64,000 nt of DNA from positions 1,357,945 to 1,421,944 of the forward strand of contig JAQISU010000248.1 in assembly GCA_029339505.1 (NCBI GenBank), in the 5' to 3' direction. The position numbers and the translations under genes were made by a program. The notes under the pieces are model-generated. The model had not been told where the DNA came from. It was given only the letters and a program-made list of their open reading frames with translations, and searched no databases. This document shows positions 1-11,344 of this stretch, piece after piece. Source of the DNA: Unio delphinus (taxonomy: Eukaryota; Mollusca; Bivalvia; Unionida; Unionidae). The stretch's first letter is position 1. Every line of letters starts with the position of its first letter.

Positions 1-723
1 CTTTTTGTTAACGAACTTAAAATCGCTGAAAATTTCATAGCAATGAATAATGATTTTTCACTGTTGTTAATACCCCTTAAATCCGGCTCTCTTACCCGAG
101 ATGAATTTATCAGTGTCGTAAAAACATGTAACAAAATCATCAATGACATGGAAACATTTAATTCACAAATTATTCAAGAGATATTAGGTGACAGTAATCC
201 TACAACAAGAACAATTTTCGCAGGAGGCAAGAGCATCCCCGTCAAGGATATACCCACAGTCAAACTACCAGGATATAACGTACCAGAACTACAAAAATCT
301 CTCAGTGATGCCATCGATATTGGTTTTAAAATAATTCATGATACGTGGAAAAAAGCAACATCACCGGAAATAAAAATCCTGACCCATAATAATGACCCAG
401 ATGGTGGTGGCAGGCATATCGCTCCGTTCAACGTGAATATTTCAACGGTGATTGCGCTCAATTTAGTATGTGATGTGATCGAAGGAAGCTATCAAATAAA
501 TTTAGAACGATCAAATCAAGCTCAGCAGGGATATATTTTGTATTCATTTGCACCAACAGCTCCTCCAGGGTTTTTAATAATTGAGTCCCCGGTGAATCCA
601 GTCTATATGCGATGTCATAATAATTCATTAACCAAAATTAATTTCAAACTCACAGATCAGTCTAATAATCTGATTGATTTACAAGAGGAGGTTTTACAAA
701 TTAGTCTGTTTGTGAAATCGTAG
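1..723 (+). CDS. 3' part of a capsid-like (Polinton/adinto-type) protein gene, open at the left edge
   Basis: The frame is open from base 1; the first ATG is at 43 and the stop is the TAG at 721-723, so this is the end of a longer gene or exon. The N-terminal part visible here is helical. The C-terminal 110 or so residues are beta-rich, with a proline-rich APTAPPGF segment, then NPVY, then a terminal block around LTDQ and NLIDL that ends in alternating hydrophobic residues. I associate this ending (PPG, NxxY, TDQxxNxID) with single-jelly-roll or penton-like proteins of Polinton/Maverick and adinto-like elements integrated in invertebrate genomes. That assignment is from memory of the pattern, not from a search. 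Residues 19-50 resemble the ORF at 61096. No disabling lesion is visible. It could also be a domesticated host gene. Identity is moderately uncertain; that it is coding is fairly likely. Confidence 0.5.
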   Translation, partial: LFVNELKIAENFIAMNNDFSLLLIPLKSGSLTRDEFISVVKTCNKIINDMETFNSQIIQEILGDSNPTTRTIFAGGKSIPVKDIPTVKLPGYNVPELQKSLSDAIDIGFKIIHDTWKKATSPEIKILTHNNDPDGGGRHIAPFNVNISTVIALNLVCDVIEGSYQINLERSNQAQQGYILYSFAPTAPPGFLIIESPVNPVYMRCHNNSLTKINFKLTDQSNNLIDLQEEVLQISLFVKS

Positions 724-920
724 TGATTTTCGTCGTAGTGATTTACATGACCCTCGAACACGATATCGTATCGGACTGGATCAAATATTCGGTTAACCCT
801 GAACTGAAAGTTCCAACAGCAGAGAGGGTGAGTGACAACGATGTTGTAGTCCCTTTTTCCCAAAAAAATGTAATAGTTGAAAAATTTTTGATTTCATTAA
901 TTTCATTGATTTTTTCATAA
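723..920 (+). CDS. possible small ORF directly after the capsid-like gene
   Basis: A 65-codon frame opens at the end of the preceding stop codon. It encodes an acidic, fairly protein-like stretch (DIVSDWIKYS, TAERVSDNDVVVPF) and then runs into a low-complexity Leu/Ile/Ser tail. I do not recognise it. It may be a remnant of a neighbouring gene of the same element, or chance. Confidence 0.2.
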   Translation: MIFVVVIYMTLEHDIVSDWIKYSVNPELKVPTAERVSDNDVVVPFSQKNVIVEKFLISLISLIFS

Positions 921-2530
921 TTTTTTTTTGGACCTAATCCATGATTCACACACATATTTGGGACCAGATGTCATTGACTTTGGGGTCTGATGTCATTGGT
1001 TTCATTGATTTTAAGCGTGATTTCAGTGAAAACTTGTCTAAAAATGTTGTCCGATACACCCTCTCTGCTGCTCTTATTATTAATCCGATTCCAAATATAT
1101 GGATACTGCCGACCAAAGTAAAGGTTGTTCACACGAGCTGAAAGTCGATGGGGAATGTTTTTCTTCAGAATTATATATTAAGACTATACTCAAGTCGCAC
1201 ACATTTTATCCAACGCATTCCCAGACATTTGGAAAACACAACGTATCAGAAAATATATGTTGCACTAACCATCACAATGTTTTTTTGCTGCATGCTTTTA
1301 CTTGTAAATTCAGGACAATATCTTCAAAAGTTTTTATGGGAACTCACAACTCCGCTGCCACAAATCATTTGTACAAGTCTTTTAAAGTTTAATAACAATA
1401 AAGCCAGCAATCACATCGACCTTGCAGGCAGCTGTTTATTTGCCAACGATTTGACCAACCGCAAACCAAAATGGCACATCGACAACCAGTATATACCGCT
1501 GATCATTTGCCTAGCATAGTCAGACTAATCCATGTGCAAAATGGATCTAGGAAAATGATCCTACCGCAAATTAACGTCCTGCCACCTTTTAAGCCTTTAA
1601 TGTGGTGTTCAAAGGAAACTTGAACTCACTCAAATAAACACCGAAATTGTTGCTGAGACGATACATAAAGACCTGGCAGCACGTCAACATTCTGTGCCTG
1701 ATATATAGAAAAACATTATTTGAATTTATACAAAAAGCTATGATGTTTTGTGGACAAAAATCCCATTGTCATTCTAAATAACTTGTCATTATCCTACATA
1801 TTGGGAATATCGAATAAGTATTTAATTCCGATTCAGCAATCAGTAGTTCCTTGCGAGTTATTGATAACTAACACCAATGCACTAATAATGTAACTGGGTG
1901 GGATATTCATTATGGTAAAGAAGACATACCAAATTCTTTCTGCATTTCTTCTAATGTATTATTCACTAACACATTTTCTTGTGTCAAATTAGGTACCTTC
2001 TCGATAGATACTTACCCATAGGTTGTAATTCTATTTGCCGGGTGTTTTTAAAAACAACCAAATATAAGGTATATTAAATATATACTTTGTATCAAGATTT
2101 CATTTGATTCATTAAACCAGACTTACAAGCCAAGGCAAGATAAAAAAAAACTTAAAGGAGCTGCTTTAGTTTCATGGGAGATAATGTTCACGGAAAAAAT
2201 GACTAATAATGTTACCGAATCTTTAAAAAATAATGATTATCATCACTGGAATTTAATAGTTGCAATCATAAGTTTACCAATGTTAAATGTGTCTATTACA
2301 AATAAACTGCAGGAATTGTAATTTGACTATTTATATCTCTCCCATTAATGTGTGCCGGCATCACAGATTATGTAACTAAAAAGATCACTTCATCGATATC
2401 GCTGAAGACGAATTATACGCTGCAACATTACCCCTACTTTTATGTACTTTCCTTATACCTTTTCAGTACATTCTTCTCAGTTCTTGCTATGAGCAAGGTG
2501 TACTCATAAGTTAATAAATGTCAATGTCCA
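921..2530. other. unassigned AT-rich sequence
   Basis: The overlapping frames at 1099-1519 have no recognisable motif and look like chance. No splice-consistent exon, transposon terminus or RNA gene was recognised. It may contain eroded remains of the element whose gene ends at 723. Confidence 0.5.
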
Positions 2531-2535
2531 CGGAT

Positions 2536-2536
2536 G

Positions 2537-2619
<83 letters not shown>

Positions 2620-2620
2620 A
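2536..2620. repeat. (GA)n microsatellite
   Basis: About 80 bases of almost uninterrupted GA dinucleotides, with one GC interruption near 2556 and a short A-run at the 3' end. The Ser-Leu and Arg-Glu frames across it are artefacts of the repeat. Confidence 0.97.
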
Positions 2621-3481
2621 AAAAAATTCCCCACCAGCATTTATGAATTGACTTTTCCACCTTATTTATGGAAATTTTTTTTACATAAACTCTTAGCAAT
2701 TATGTTTTCCATGATTGGAGAGACGTAGACCGAAATAGAGGGTAGATATGGCCACATCTTGGGAACTTGGCAATGCGAGAGGTCGTGGGATGCTGTAATG
2801 ATATAAGTCTATTTTGAGTCTCGACGAAACGGCTCTTTATTGATATACTCAATATATAACATTACATCCAATTATCAATTTGCATCAACTTAAATTACAG
2901 ATATAAGAGATACATATAAAACTACGATATTGCAGCACGTACCAAGATCATATAGTTGTATTATTTCTGAATTTTTTAAAATAATACAGGTAGTTGAATA
3001 TCGAACAAATTCACGTTTGCTAAAAAATCTAAAATACAATATTTCTGAATTAACTTTTACTGAGTATGAAGTTGGTACCGAACTTCGTATTATACTATAA
3101 ACAGGAATATAAGTACAATTAAATATAAGTTATACAATATTTCCAAGAATCCTTTAACGAATAGTAAATAAATATTAAAACCATCCAATGTTAGATTAAA
3201 ATCTTAACAAATCAAATTCCTATACTGAATATAAACTTGTACGCAAATACCATCTTACATGTAATGATACAAGTCTCCACTGAATTCCGAAGAAACGGCT
3301 GGTACGTCCTAATATCACTGCAGCTTATAGACGTGCCAAGCTCTTTTGTTTCACCCGAATCTCAAACGGAGGTTTCATCGTATTTTACAGGCTAGCGAAG
3401 GTGACTAAATACTTATTAATCAGCAAATCCGCCTTCTTGATTAATCACGAGGTATCATTAATATTTATTTGTCCCTACGGA
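2621..3481. other. unassigned sequence with a diverged direct repeat
   Basis: Two segments, about 2796-2835 and 3260-3299, share GTAATGATA, AAGTCT and GAAACGGCT at matching spacing. They are about 465 bp apart and may be direct repeats bounding an old insertion. There is no coding signal. Confidence 0.35.
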
Positions 3482-3772
3482 GTGTACTTTTGCTGACCCC
3501 AATATAAAACACAATTCGTTTTGCGATTACCCCGTGTTTATAATATCTACTTAATACTTCATTTGTACTGCTGGTATCAACTAATTGAAACAGATAACCA
3601 GTTTATTTACTGCATGTATTTGTCCAACATACCAAGTGCACTTTTGTTGACCCAAAGATCCAATATAATTCCTTCTGTGACTACCCCATGGTGTAAAATT
3701 TATATTTAGTACTTAATTTGTAATGCTGGTATCTACTAATTGAAACAATTAATCAGTTTAAATACTGTTAAC
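3482..3772. repeat. 155-bp tandem duplication
   Basis: A unit beginning GTGTACTTTTGCTGACCC at 3482 recurs at 3637 as GTGCACTTTTGTTGACCC. The later landmarks CTACCCC, GCTGGTATC and ACTAATTGAAACA keep the same spacing. The two copies are clearly diverged, so the duplication is old. Confidence 0.8.
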
Positions 3773-4429
3773 TATCTGGCTTTTTGTCCTTTGATTATAC
3801 AGATAGCCAACACATGTAGTTACAAAATGTCTAGTAGGCCTATCAATTTATTTAACCGAATCACCTAAACAAACAATACAGTATCTGCTCGTGTTCTATG
3901 ATTGTTTTAGAGTCACAACCCTGTTCTGGTGACACTAATATTCTTAAACACCTAACTTGATAAACCGCTCCGGTGCTAGATAGTTTTACGTTAGCTCACA
4001 AGTGCCTAATCTTTATTATAATAAGATAGAGTGGTGATATATAGAATTGAAATCAGTCTTTTGATAAGGTGACTTTTACTCCTTGGTCGGACTAATCAGA
4101 AGGTATTGATTATAGTGATCCTCTTTTAACAACTCATTCTAATCAGGGTGATGATTTTGATAATGATGTTACAGAAGGCAGCATTCCTTCAACTGACCCT
4201 TGTATAGGTCAGGTTTTTGATGAGGTCACTTTTATTTTTGGTTTGGATCAATCAGAAGGTATTGATCATAGTGATTCTCTTTTAACAACTCATTCTCTTA
4301 ATCAGGGTGATAAACGACTGTCACTTGTCGTTGAACAGGAAAAATATCTCCTATTTGTTTCAAAGGGTCATAAATGAGACTGAAGTCACTGTAGTTCCTG
4401 TCTGTTATGTCATTAAAAATTGAATTCTT

Positions 4430-5135
4430 ATGGGAAAATGGAGACCTCCCGAGGTACCTGTTGGTGATGAGTGGTCAGTGAACTATCAAATAATAGTTCC
4501 AAATCCTTACAGACAGGAAATACTTAATCTGGCCCATGAAACTTCTTTGGCTGGTCATTTAGGGATTAAGAAAATGTATCACAGGATCTTGACTCACTTC
4601 TATTGGCCAAAAATCAAATGTGATGTTGCCAAATACTGTAGATCTTGTCATACTTGTCAAATGGTAGGAAAAACCAATCAGAAGATACCTAAGGCTCATC
4701 TGCAACCTATTCCTGCCTTTTGATAAATCATTTGGTAGAATTATGGTAGATTGTGTAGATCCCTTACTTAAGACCAAGTCAAATAACCAATACCTGTTGA
4801 CCATTATGTGTGCGTCAACAAGGTTTCCAGAGGCTATTCCGTTGAGGAATATAAAATATAAAACAGTAAAAGCTTTGATAAAGTTTTTTACTCAGTATGG
4901 CCTTCTCAAATTTATACAGTTTGATCAAGGTTCAAACTTTATGTCTGAAGTTTTCCAGCAAGTTATGAATGAATGCCCAATTCAGCAATTAAAGTTAAAT
5001 ATGAAACTATGGTTTGAAAGAACTACAAGGGAGAGGACTTTTGAGTCTGATAATGGAGTTGTGTTACTCTTGTTCATTCTTCTTACTTTTCTGCAGATTA
5101 GATATTACGGCCCTTACAAAGTTAGGAAGAAATGA
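4430..5135 (+). pseudogene. integrase fragment of LTR element copy A
   Basis: The frame at 4430-4723 carries the HHCC zinc-binding head (HETSLAGH, then CRSCHTC) that binds LTR DNA in gypsy-type integrases. A second frame from 4743 carries the first catalytic Asp (MVDCVDPL), the STRFPEAIPL strand and the second Asp in FDQGSNF. The usual SAYHPESQ...ALERFHQ segment with the catalytic Glu is shrunken and scrambled after about 4985. The last residues (RYYGPYKV) correspond to the C-terminal GPY region, so an internal deletion joins core to tail. It is nonfunctional. Confidence 0.8.
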
Positions 5136-5401
5136 ATTAGTTAAATTATAGTATTAGTGCTCCTGGGATCTAAATAAATTATAGGAGTACCAGTATAATG
5201 AAAGAGATAGCCATGTTAAATATGTAATTAATTTAGTGGTACCTGTCCCACTTAGTGAAGGAATATCATCAGGATTCAACTGATATTGGAGCTACGAATT
5301 GGTCGAATTCAAAAATTATGAAAAATCTAGACCAGAAACGTTTACATTTGCAAGTACAAGACAGAAATGAACTGAAAGTTATTATTATTATTTGAGCACT
5401 T

Positions 5402-6035
5402 ATGTCCAGATATTCTTACAAGGACAAACAAAATTTTCATGACGTTGAAATTGAAAATTCCAAACAGCACCCATGCTGGACGAGTCCACTCAAACAGGAA
5501 TTCTTGAAAAAGGAAATTCAATATTTGCTGGAGAATGATTTTATCAAGTCCAGTAAAAGTGATTGGAGTTCACCATGCATACTTGTTTTAAAACCAGATA
5601 AAACTTTCCGTATGTGTACTGATTATAGGAGGGTGAACAGAGTGACAAAAACAGATTCATTCCCATTACCAAGAATTGAAAATTGTATTGATAAAATTGG
5701 GAATGCCGGGTATGTCACCAAATTTTGACCTTCTCAAAGGATTTTGGAAGATTCCACTACGGAAAGAGCAAAGGAAATGTCAATATTGTGACTCCAAATG
5801 GACTCGACCAATATAAAGAAAACCCAATTCAACGTCTCATACAAATGATCATCTCTGGTCTAGAAAATTGTGACGTCATCATCTACAACGACACCTGGAG
5901 AGAACATCTAGCAACAATTGGAAATTTTTTTGACAGACTCACTAATGCATGTCAGACTGTTAATTTATTTAAAAGTGAATTCTGCCTTGCTAGAATGGTT
6001 TTCTTAGGACATTTTGTGGGACATGGACAAGTTTA
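5402..6035 (+). pseudogene. reverse transcriptase fragment of LTR element copy A
   Basis: The first frame (5402-5728) holds the fingers region: NDFIKSSKSDWSSPCILV, then FRMCTDYRRVN and PLPRIENCID. It breaks at about 5725 where the F-D-L-L-K-GFW motif should continue. The second frame continues to IYNDTWREHLATI and ends at FLGHFVGHGQ followed by a stop. The palm YxDD region is altered and shortened. Nothing resembling RNase H follows before the 3' LTR. The product would be the polymerase subunit of a retrotransposon, but this copy cannot encode it. Confidence 0.8.
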
Positions 6036-6204
6036 AAGGTTGAGGTTTTTTCTTGATAATATAATTGCAGACGTTTTTCCTGTGTATAACAATTTATTAT
6101 ATTGTGTAATTTGTACTAGTTTTTTTAACCTCAGATGTAAATTGGTTTGTGATAAAAAGAAAGTTTTATCATATAAACCTTTAATTTTATTGTATGGGGG
6201 AAGG

Positions 6205-6931
6205 TGTTACGGCTATTTGATTTAATTTATTTATTTTTTATTGTTAAATCCAAATTTGTCATTTAGGGTTTAATATTCATTAATTGGGAGATTTTTTTGT
6301 AGAAAATTCAGGCTGACTTAGATTCTAGTTGTAAACAGGCTGACATTGGATTATTTACCTTTTTATCTGACCTTGCTTCAGATTGATAAGCAGGTCTTTA
6401 AAATTATTGGTTAATTTCAAGGATACCTTTTATTTTTAGTTCTTGGGGTGTAGGAAATATCTAGAGGACGTGACTTGCTGAAGGTAGTGACCTTCCATGA
6501 ATTTCTAGAAAATCACGTGATCACTTGATTACTTAAGAAAAACAGTTATATAGACTTGTTTGGGATAGAACAATTCAGTAGAAGTTTGGGCTTTAAGATA
6601 TAAGTTGTGTATTTTCTGTTTGAGTTTAATTTTAGTTATCTTGTTCTGGACTTTGTGTCAATTCATTGAAGAAAGAGGATTTATTATCTATTTGGAGAAG
6701 AAAACATGTGCTCATAATTCATTTGGATGATAATTAAACAAGAACTGCATCACGTGACATTGTCAGCCATTTTGGATTACATCGTCAAGATTCGAACCTG
6801 GAACTATTAGAACATTTATTTATTAGGACTCTTGCAATTCCATTAGTGAATTATTTTTGTGAATTCTATATTGAATTAATGTTGGATTTGATTCTCTAAA
6901 ACTGTAAGTAATTATTCGAACCTAAGCACTT

Positions 6932-6935
<4 letters not shown>
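6205..6935 (+). repeat. 3' LTR of copy A
   Basis: It starts TGTTACG after the polypurine tract and ends CTTAACA, matching the TGTTACG...CGTAACA termini of the copy B LTRs. Shared internal blocks include the TCACGTGA box near 6512-6520 and the terminal TATTCGAACCTAAGCAC near 6913. Length is about 731 bp against about 815 bp for copy B. Confidence 0.8.
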
Positions 6936-7027
<92 letters not shown>

Positions 7028-7030
7028 TTA
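6936..7030. repeat. (TA)n microsatellite abutting the LTR end
   Basis: About 95 bases of TA dinucleotides begin at the base after the LTR terminus and end near 7030. The element probably inserted next to an existing TA tract, or the tract grew at the junction. Confidence 0.95.
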
Positions 7031-7086
7031 TATATATATACACACAAGCGATACAATAAATATATTTTAAATTTAAACTCTATAAA

Positions 7087-7272
7087 CATTTGAGAAACGG
7101 GTCCAAAGTGGAATATTTATATTTGGTGACATAGTTCATTTCTCTGTAAACTTATCTTAATAAAGGATAAAATTATTTGTTTACAGTTTCTACCACGGAT
7201 TGGACTACCTGATTAAAATATTGTCTGGCCATCTCAAGACGTACACCAGTAATCTGTCCCGTTTCTCAATGT
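7087..7272. mobile_element. candidate MITE or small inverted-repeat element
   Basis: The left end reads ACATTTGAGAAACGGG and the right end CCCGTTTCTCAATGT. These are inverted complements over 15 bases apart from one extra T. The enclosed sequence is about 185 bp and has no ORF. Size and terminal inverted repeats fit a MITE. No convincing target duplication was found. Confidence 0.35.
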
Positions 7273-8380
7273 AAAATGTAAGTTGTCATTTCATGTTGTG
7301 TAGTATAATAAGGAATAATATCTTCACTTAGCAAACTGTATGATGATGCTTCAGAACGTTTTCGATAATTCGTGTTTAATGGGAAATACATAAATTGCCA
7401 CGCCCGTTGGTATTACGCCTAAAAAGGAGCTTATAGTTTGTATGATGCTATAACTCACTGAAATCTACTGAATTTTGCACATGTTAGGATGTCAATAGTT
7501 AACAATGTTTGATGCAGCGGACGGTCACAGGAAGGTAATGTCAGACATATAGGAACGATCACCAGTATTCGCTGAGTTAACCATAGGGGAACAAAACATT
7601 ACATTTCTAAACCCTCACCATTAATCATTACAATTTTCATCCACTATAGATTATATCAATAGTATGGACATCCAGAAAGTATGATGATCCTTCAAACTTC
7701 GAAGACACCAGTATTGATAACCTCCGAATGTTCTCAACCAGATTAAACGAAGCAAACATGAGCATTATGATGAATGGTACAAGTTCCTGTCAGTTTTACT
7801 TCTTTCATCGTAGCTTTAATTTGATATATATTCTAACGTAAAGTCTACTGACAGTTTTCCCGAAATAATGACAACATTGATGAAATAAATATAATACAAT
7901 ATCTTGCTTTCGTCCATGTATAAAATACGTTAAGAAAATGTTATAAATAAAAACGTTAAGATTGTTATGTTTAACGTAGCTTTGACAATTTTACACATAT
8001 CATTATGACCTGTTTAATGTGTTGGTTTTATAGTGATGTCTCGCACTTGGGCATCATGCTGCGGACATGTTACAGCATTATTTTGACACAAAGGCGATCA
8101 GTCCTAAATTCAACCGCTTATTGGTTAATGCCATGTGTGTCCATTTTATGTGTTAGCAATGACTACGCCTAGAACCAAACCCACTATCTCACGCAACCAA
8201 AGCGGACGCTCTGATCACCCAGGCCACTGATGGGGTCGAAGTATAATTGAGACAATAAAGAATTTCAAAAGATATTTTGCTAAGAGCGCCATAGTTAGAA
8301 TAATCTTTAGACAAGAGTCATTTATAAAGCCAAATTATTACCTTTGTCAATTTCTGGGAATGATTCACTTACTATATTAT
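7273..8380. other. unassigned sequence
   Basis: No exon, RNA gene or transposon motif was recognised. AT content is normal for the window. Confidence 0.5.
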
Positions 8381-8382
8381 TA

Positions 8383-8640
8383 TGATGAAAGACGGCTATC
8401 TGTGTACATACTTGTACATTTATCATATGATGGTAAATGGCACTCTGTGTACATCCCACATAAAATACTTGTACATTTATCATATGATGAAAGATGGGAT
8501 ATTCCACAGAAAATACTTGTACATTCATCATATGATGAAAGATGGCACTCTGTGTACATCCCACATAAAATACCTGTACATTTATCATATGATGAAAGAT
8601 GGCACTCTGTGTACATCTCACAGAAAATACTTGTAATGGT
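8383..8640. repeat. 57-bp minisatellite
   Basis: The landmark CTTGTACATTTATCATATGATG recurs at 8411, 8468, 8516, 8573 and (partial) 8630. Spacing is 57 bp, with one 48-bp unit that lacks a segment. Because 57 is divisible by 3, several frames stay open; this is not evidence for a protein. Confidence 0.9.
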
Positions 8641-8679
8641 TCTTATAACACCATCTTTTCTTCCTACTGATTCCATCAT

Positions 8680-8830
8680 TGGGATGGTCCTATAAAACAC
8701 CGTATTGAAAATTGTATTACTAGATTTATTTTATGGGTGGTCATATTAACACCATATTGAAAATTGTATTACTAGTTTCTTATAGGGCTGGTCCTATTAA
8801 TACCAGCTTGAAAGTTTCTTGCACTAGTTT
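8680..8830. repeat. short diverged tandem repeat
   Basis: Three units of roughly 65 bp share GGTCCTAT, ATTGAAAATTGTATTACTAG and a following T-rich stretch. Confidence 0.6.
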
Positions 8831-9149
8831 TTTTTTGCATTAATTCCTGTTTCTTATTAATTATCTACTTATTTCAGTGCAGAAAATTACTAATGTTATA
8901 AAAATATGCTCATAACATAAGGATTTTGTTCATTGAATTATAATTTCTTCACTAGTTTCTATACTAACATGATGCTGTATTGCATACACTATTGGTGAGT
9001 CTATTTTCTGCAGACAACAGAGTGACATGGTTCTCCATATTCTGTAACTGGCAAGAATATTAAATATCACAGCTAAAACAATTGGACAAATTGAGTAAAC
9101 CTGCTTCTCACAAATTAACATCTGTATAGAAAATGTTAAAAAAAGTGCA

Positions 9150-9508
9150 TCTCTCTTGCAATATATAGGCGTGTGTCTCTTGCAATATATAGGTGTGTCT
9201 CTCTTTCAATATTTAGGTGTGTCTCGCTTGCAATATATACTTGTGTCTCTCTTGCAATATATAGGTGCGTCTCTCTTGCAATAGTTAGATTTGTCTCTCT
9301 TGCAATATATAGGTGTGTCTCTCTTGCAATATATAGTTGTGTCTCTCTTGCAATATATAGTTGTGTCTCTCTTGCAATATATAGGTGTGTCTCTTGCACT
9401 ATATAGTTGTATCTCTCTTGCAATATATAGGTGTGTCTCACTTGCAATATATAGGTGTGTCTCTCTTGTAATATATAGGTGTCTCTTGTAATATATAGGT
9501 GTGTCTAT
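9150..9508. repeat. about 24-bp minisatellite
   Basis: The unit TTGCAATATATAGGTGTGTC plus CTCT is repeated about 15 times with point changes and a few shortened units. The open frames on both strands arise from the repeat. Confidence 0.93.
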
Positions 9509-9591
9509 ATACAATGATGTTGATAGAACTCCATAAATCAGCACTTTCAAGGTCATCATGAAAATTTGTGATAATGTAAATAATGTCCATC

Positions 9592-9790
9592 TAATACAAA
9601 ATTATCCAACCACATCATTTTGTATGCAGCCAATTAGCTCTGATACAAAATTATCCAACCACATCATTTTTTATGCAGCCAATTAGCTCTGATACAAAAT
9701 TATCCAACCACATCATTTTGTATGTAGCCAATTAGCTCTGATACAAAATTATCCAACCACATCATTTTGTATGCAGCAAATTAGCTCATA
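9592..9790. repeat. 49-bp minisatellite, four units
   Basis: ATTATCCAACCACATCATTT recurs every 49 bp (9601, 9650 and on) with very few differences, indicating recent expansion. The 3' end of its unit, CAGCAAATTAGCTC, is shared with the next array. Confidence 0.93.
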
Positions 9791-10455
9791 TAGTATTTCT
9801 CATTATGTAATGTGATTTTAACACTAAATACAATCTCTTTCTAGGTCTAGATCCAAACCAAATAATACAGCAAATTAGCTCATATAATGTTTCTCATGTG
9901 ATGCTATTTGTCTAGAACCAATCCAATAATAAAGCAAATTAGCTCATATAATGTTTCTCATGTGATGCTATTCAGACTTTAAATACAATCTTTCTATGTC
10001 TAGAACCAAATCAAATAATACAGCAAATTAGCTCATATAATGTTTTTCATGTGATGCTATTTGTCTAGAACCAATCCAATAATACAGCAAATTAGCTCAT
10101 AGAATGTTTCTCATGTGATGCTATTCAGACTCTAAATACAATCTTTCTATGTCTAGAACCAAATCAAATAATACAGCAAATAATACAGCAAATTAGCTCA
10201 GATAATGTTTCTCATTATGTAATGTGATTCTCACTCTAAATACAATCATTCTATGTCTAGTACCAAATCAAATAATAAAAGTATCACACTAAATACTCTA
10301 AATACAATCTTTCTATGTCTAGAACCAAATCAAATAATACAGCAAATAATACAGCAAATTAGCTCAGATAATGTTTCTCATTATGTAATGTGATTCTCAC
10401 TCTAAATACAATCATTCTATGTCTAGTACCAAATCGAATAATAAAAGTATCACAA
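9791..10455. repeat. composite higher-order tandem repeat
   Basis: Blocks built from CAGCAAATTAGCTCA, ATGTTTCTCATGTGATG, ACAATCTTTCTATGTCTAG and ACCAAATCAAATAATA recur in alternating long and short units. One long block of about 150 bp is repeated nearly unchanged at about 10150-10290 and 10310-10450. Confidence 0.85.
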
Positions 10456-10569
10456 GCACATTGAATCGGGAATTTCCGCATCCAGTAGTCATCACATCAT
10501 GTGAATATCCAAACAGCTGGAATGCTTAGCAGTGGAAGTAAAACACTAGGTAGAATCCTCATAAACATT

Positions 10570-10765
10570 TTCATTGAACTCTTCTAACCATAAATTACAT
10601 GGTAATTGCCATGTCTCTATTTAGTCTTTGTATCAGTCTCATCTAACCTTAAGTCACATGGTCAATGACATATCTGTATTTAGTACATTTATTTGTATCA
10701 GTCTTTTCTAACCTTAAATCACATGGTAATTGCCATGTCAGTGTTTAGTCTTTTATTTATTTGTA
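10570..10765. repeat. short tandem repeat of about 65 bp
   Basis: Three units share TCTAACC, ATCACATGGTAATTGCCATG and TTTAGTC. Each unit contains the near-palindrome CATGGTAATTGCCATG. Confidence 0.7.
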
Positions 10766-10948
10766 GAGAAAAAAATGGCACTCGGGGGAAAATTTGGGAA
10801 GTTCTTCTTACAAATGACATTACAGAAAAGACATTGCAATTCTTGTAGGTGAGACTGAAAGGTAATTTCAAGTGAAAATAATATAATTAGAATGATTTGA
10901 TTGGCCTGTGCTGCATATCAATATAATTCACAATGTACAGCCTATGAT

Positions 10949-11195
10949 AAAAGGGCACTACGTGGCCAGTTGTCTAAAGCACTCACCATTACGATTATTG
11001 CCATCTCATCTCTGTATGTGTTTGAGTCTTGGGTTTAGCCAACAAGGATATGTGAGAAAGCTTGCAAATAACTTATTCTAGGTTGGTGGTTCTTTCCACA
11101 ATTTACCCAGATCATCCTCCATCATATATACTGACCCCAATGTAAAGGCTATATTGTGCTGAAAAATGGCATTAAACAACTATAACAATAACAAC
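10949..11195 (+). mobile_element. tRNA-derived SINE, copy 1 (most diverged)
   Basis: It aligns along its length with the SINEs at 30618 and 37902. The head GGCCAGTTGTCTAAAGC corresponds to the A box region, and TGTTTGAGTCTTGGG to a weakened B box. The body shares GTGAGAAAGCTTGC and GGTTCTTTCCA. The tail ATGGCATTAAACAACTATAAC passes into an AAC-rich end. Pol III promoter function is probably lost. Confidence 0.8.
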
Positions 11196-11344
11196 ATGTA
11201 TGATACAACACATTATTGATCTACATATCAATGTCGTGGTCTTTTCAATTATAATTCATTACTTGAAGGTCTGTCAGTGGTTAGTTTAAGCTGTTTTATG
11301 CTTTGACATTTTGGTTATATTTTCAGTTTGCAGATAACATACAG

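Larger units (their letters stand above)
4063..6935 (+). mobile_element. Ty3/gypsy-type LTR retrotransposon with Gmr1-like gene order, copy A (5'-truncated)
   Basis: The element begins inside the protease-integrase linker, at a point matching about 53018 of copy B, and runs to one 3' LTR. The 5' LTR, gag and protease are absent. In order it carries an HHCC zinc-binding integrase head, an integrase core, the first half of reverse transcriptase, and the second half in another frame. It then runs to a purine-rich tract (GGGGGAAGG) and an LTR starting TGTTACG at 6205. A linker segment is present twice (about 4065-4150 and 4220-4310), a local duplication that copy B lacks. Frames are broken in several places and parts of the core are deleted, so it is inactive. 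Integrase lies before reverse transcriptase, as in Gmr1-like elements. RNase H is missing. Confidence 0.85.

Noticed and set aside
1099..1519. Two overlapping plus-strand ORFs of 97 and 123 codons
   Set aside because: They overlap in different frames, have no motif and no splice or codon support.
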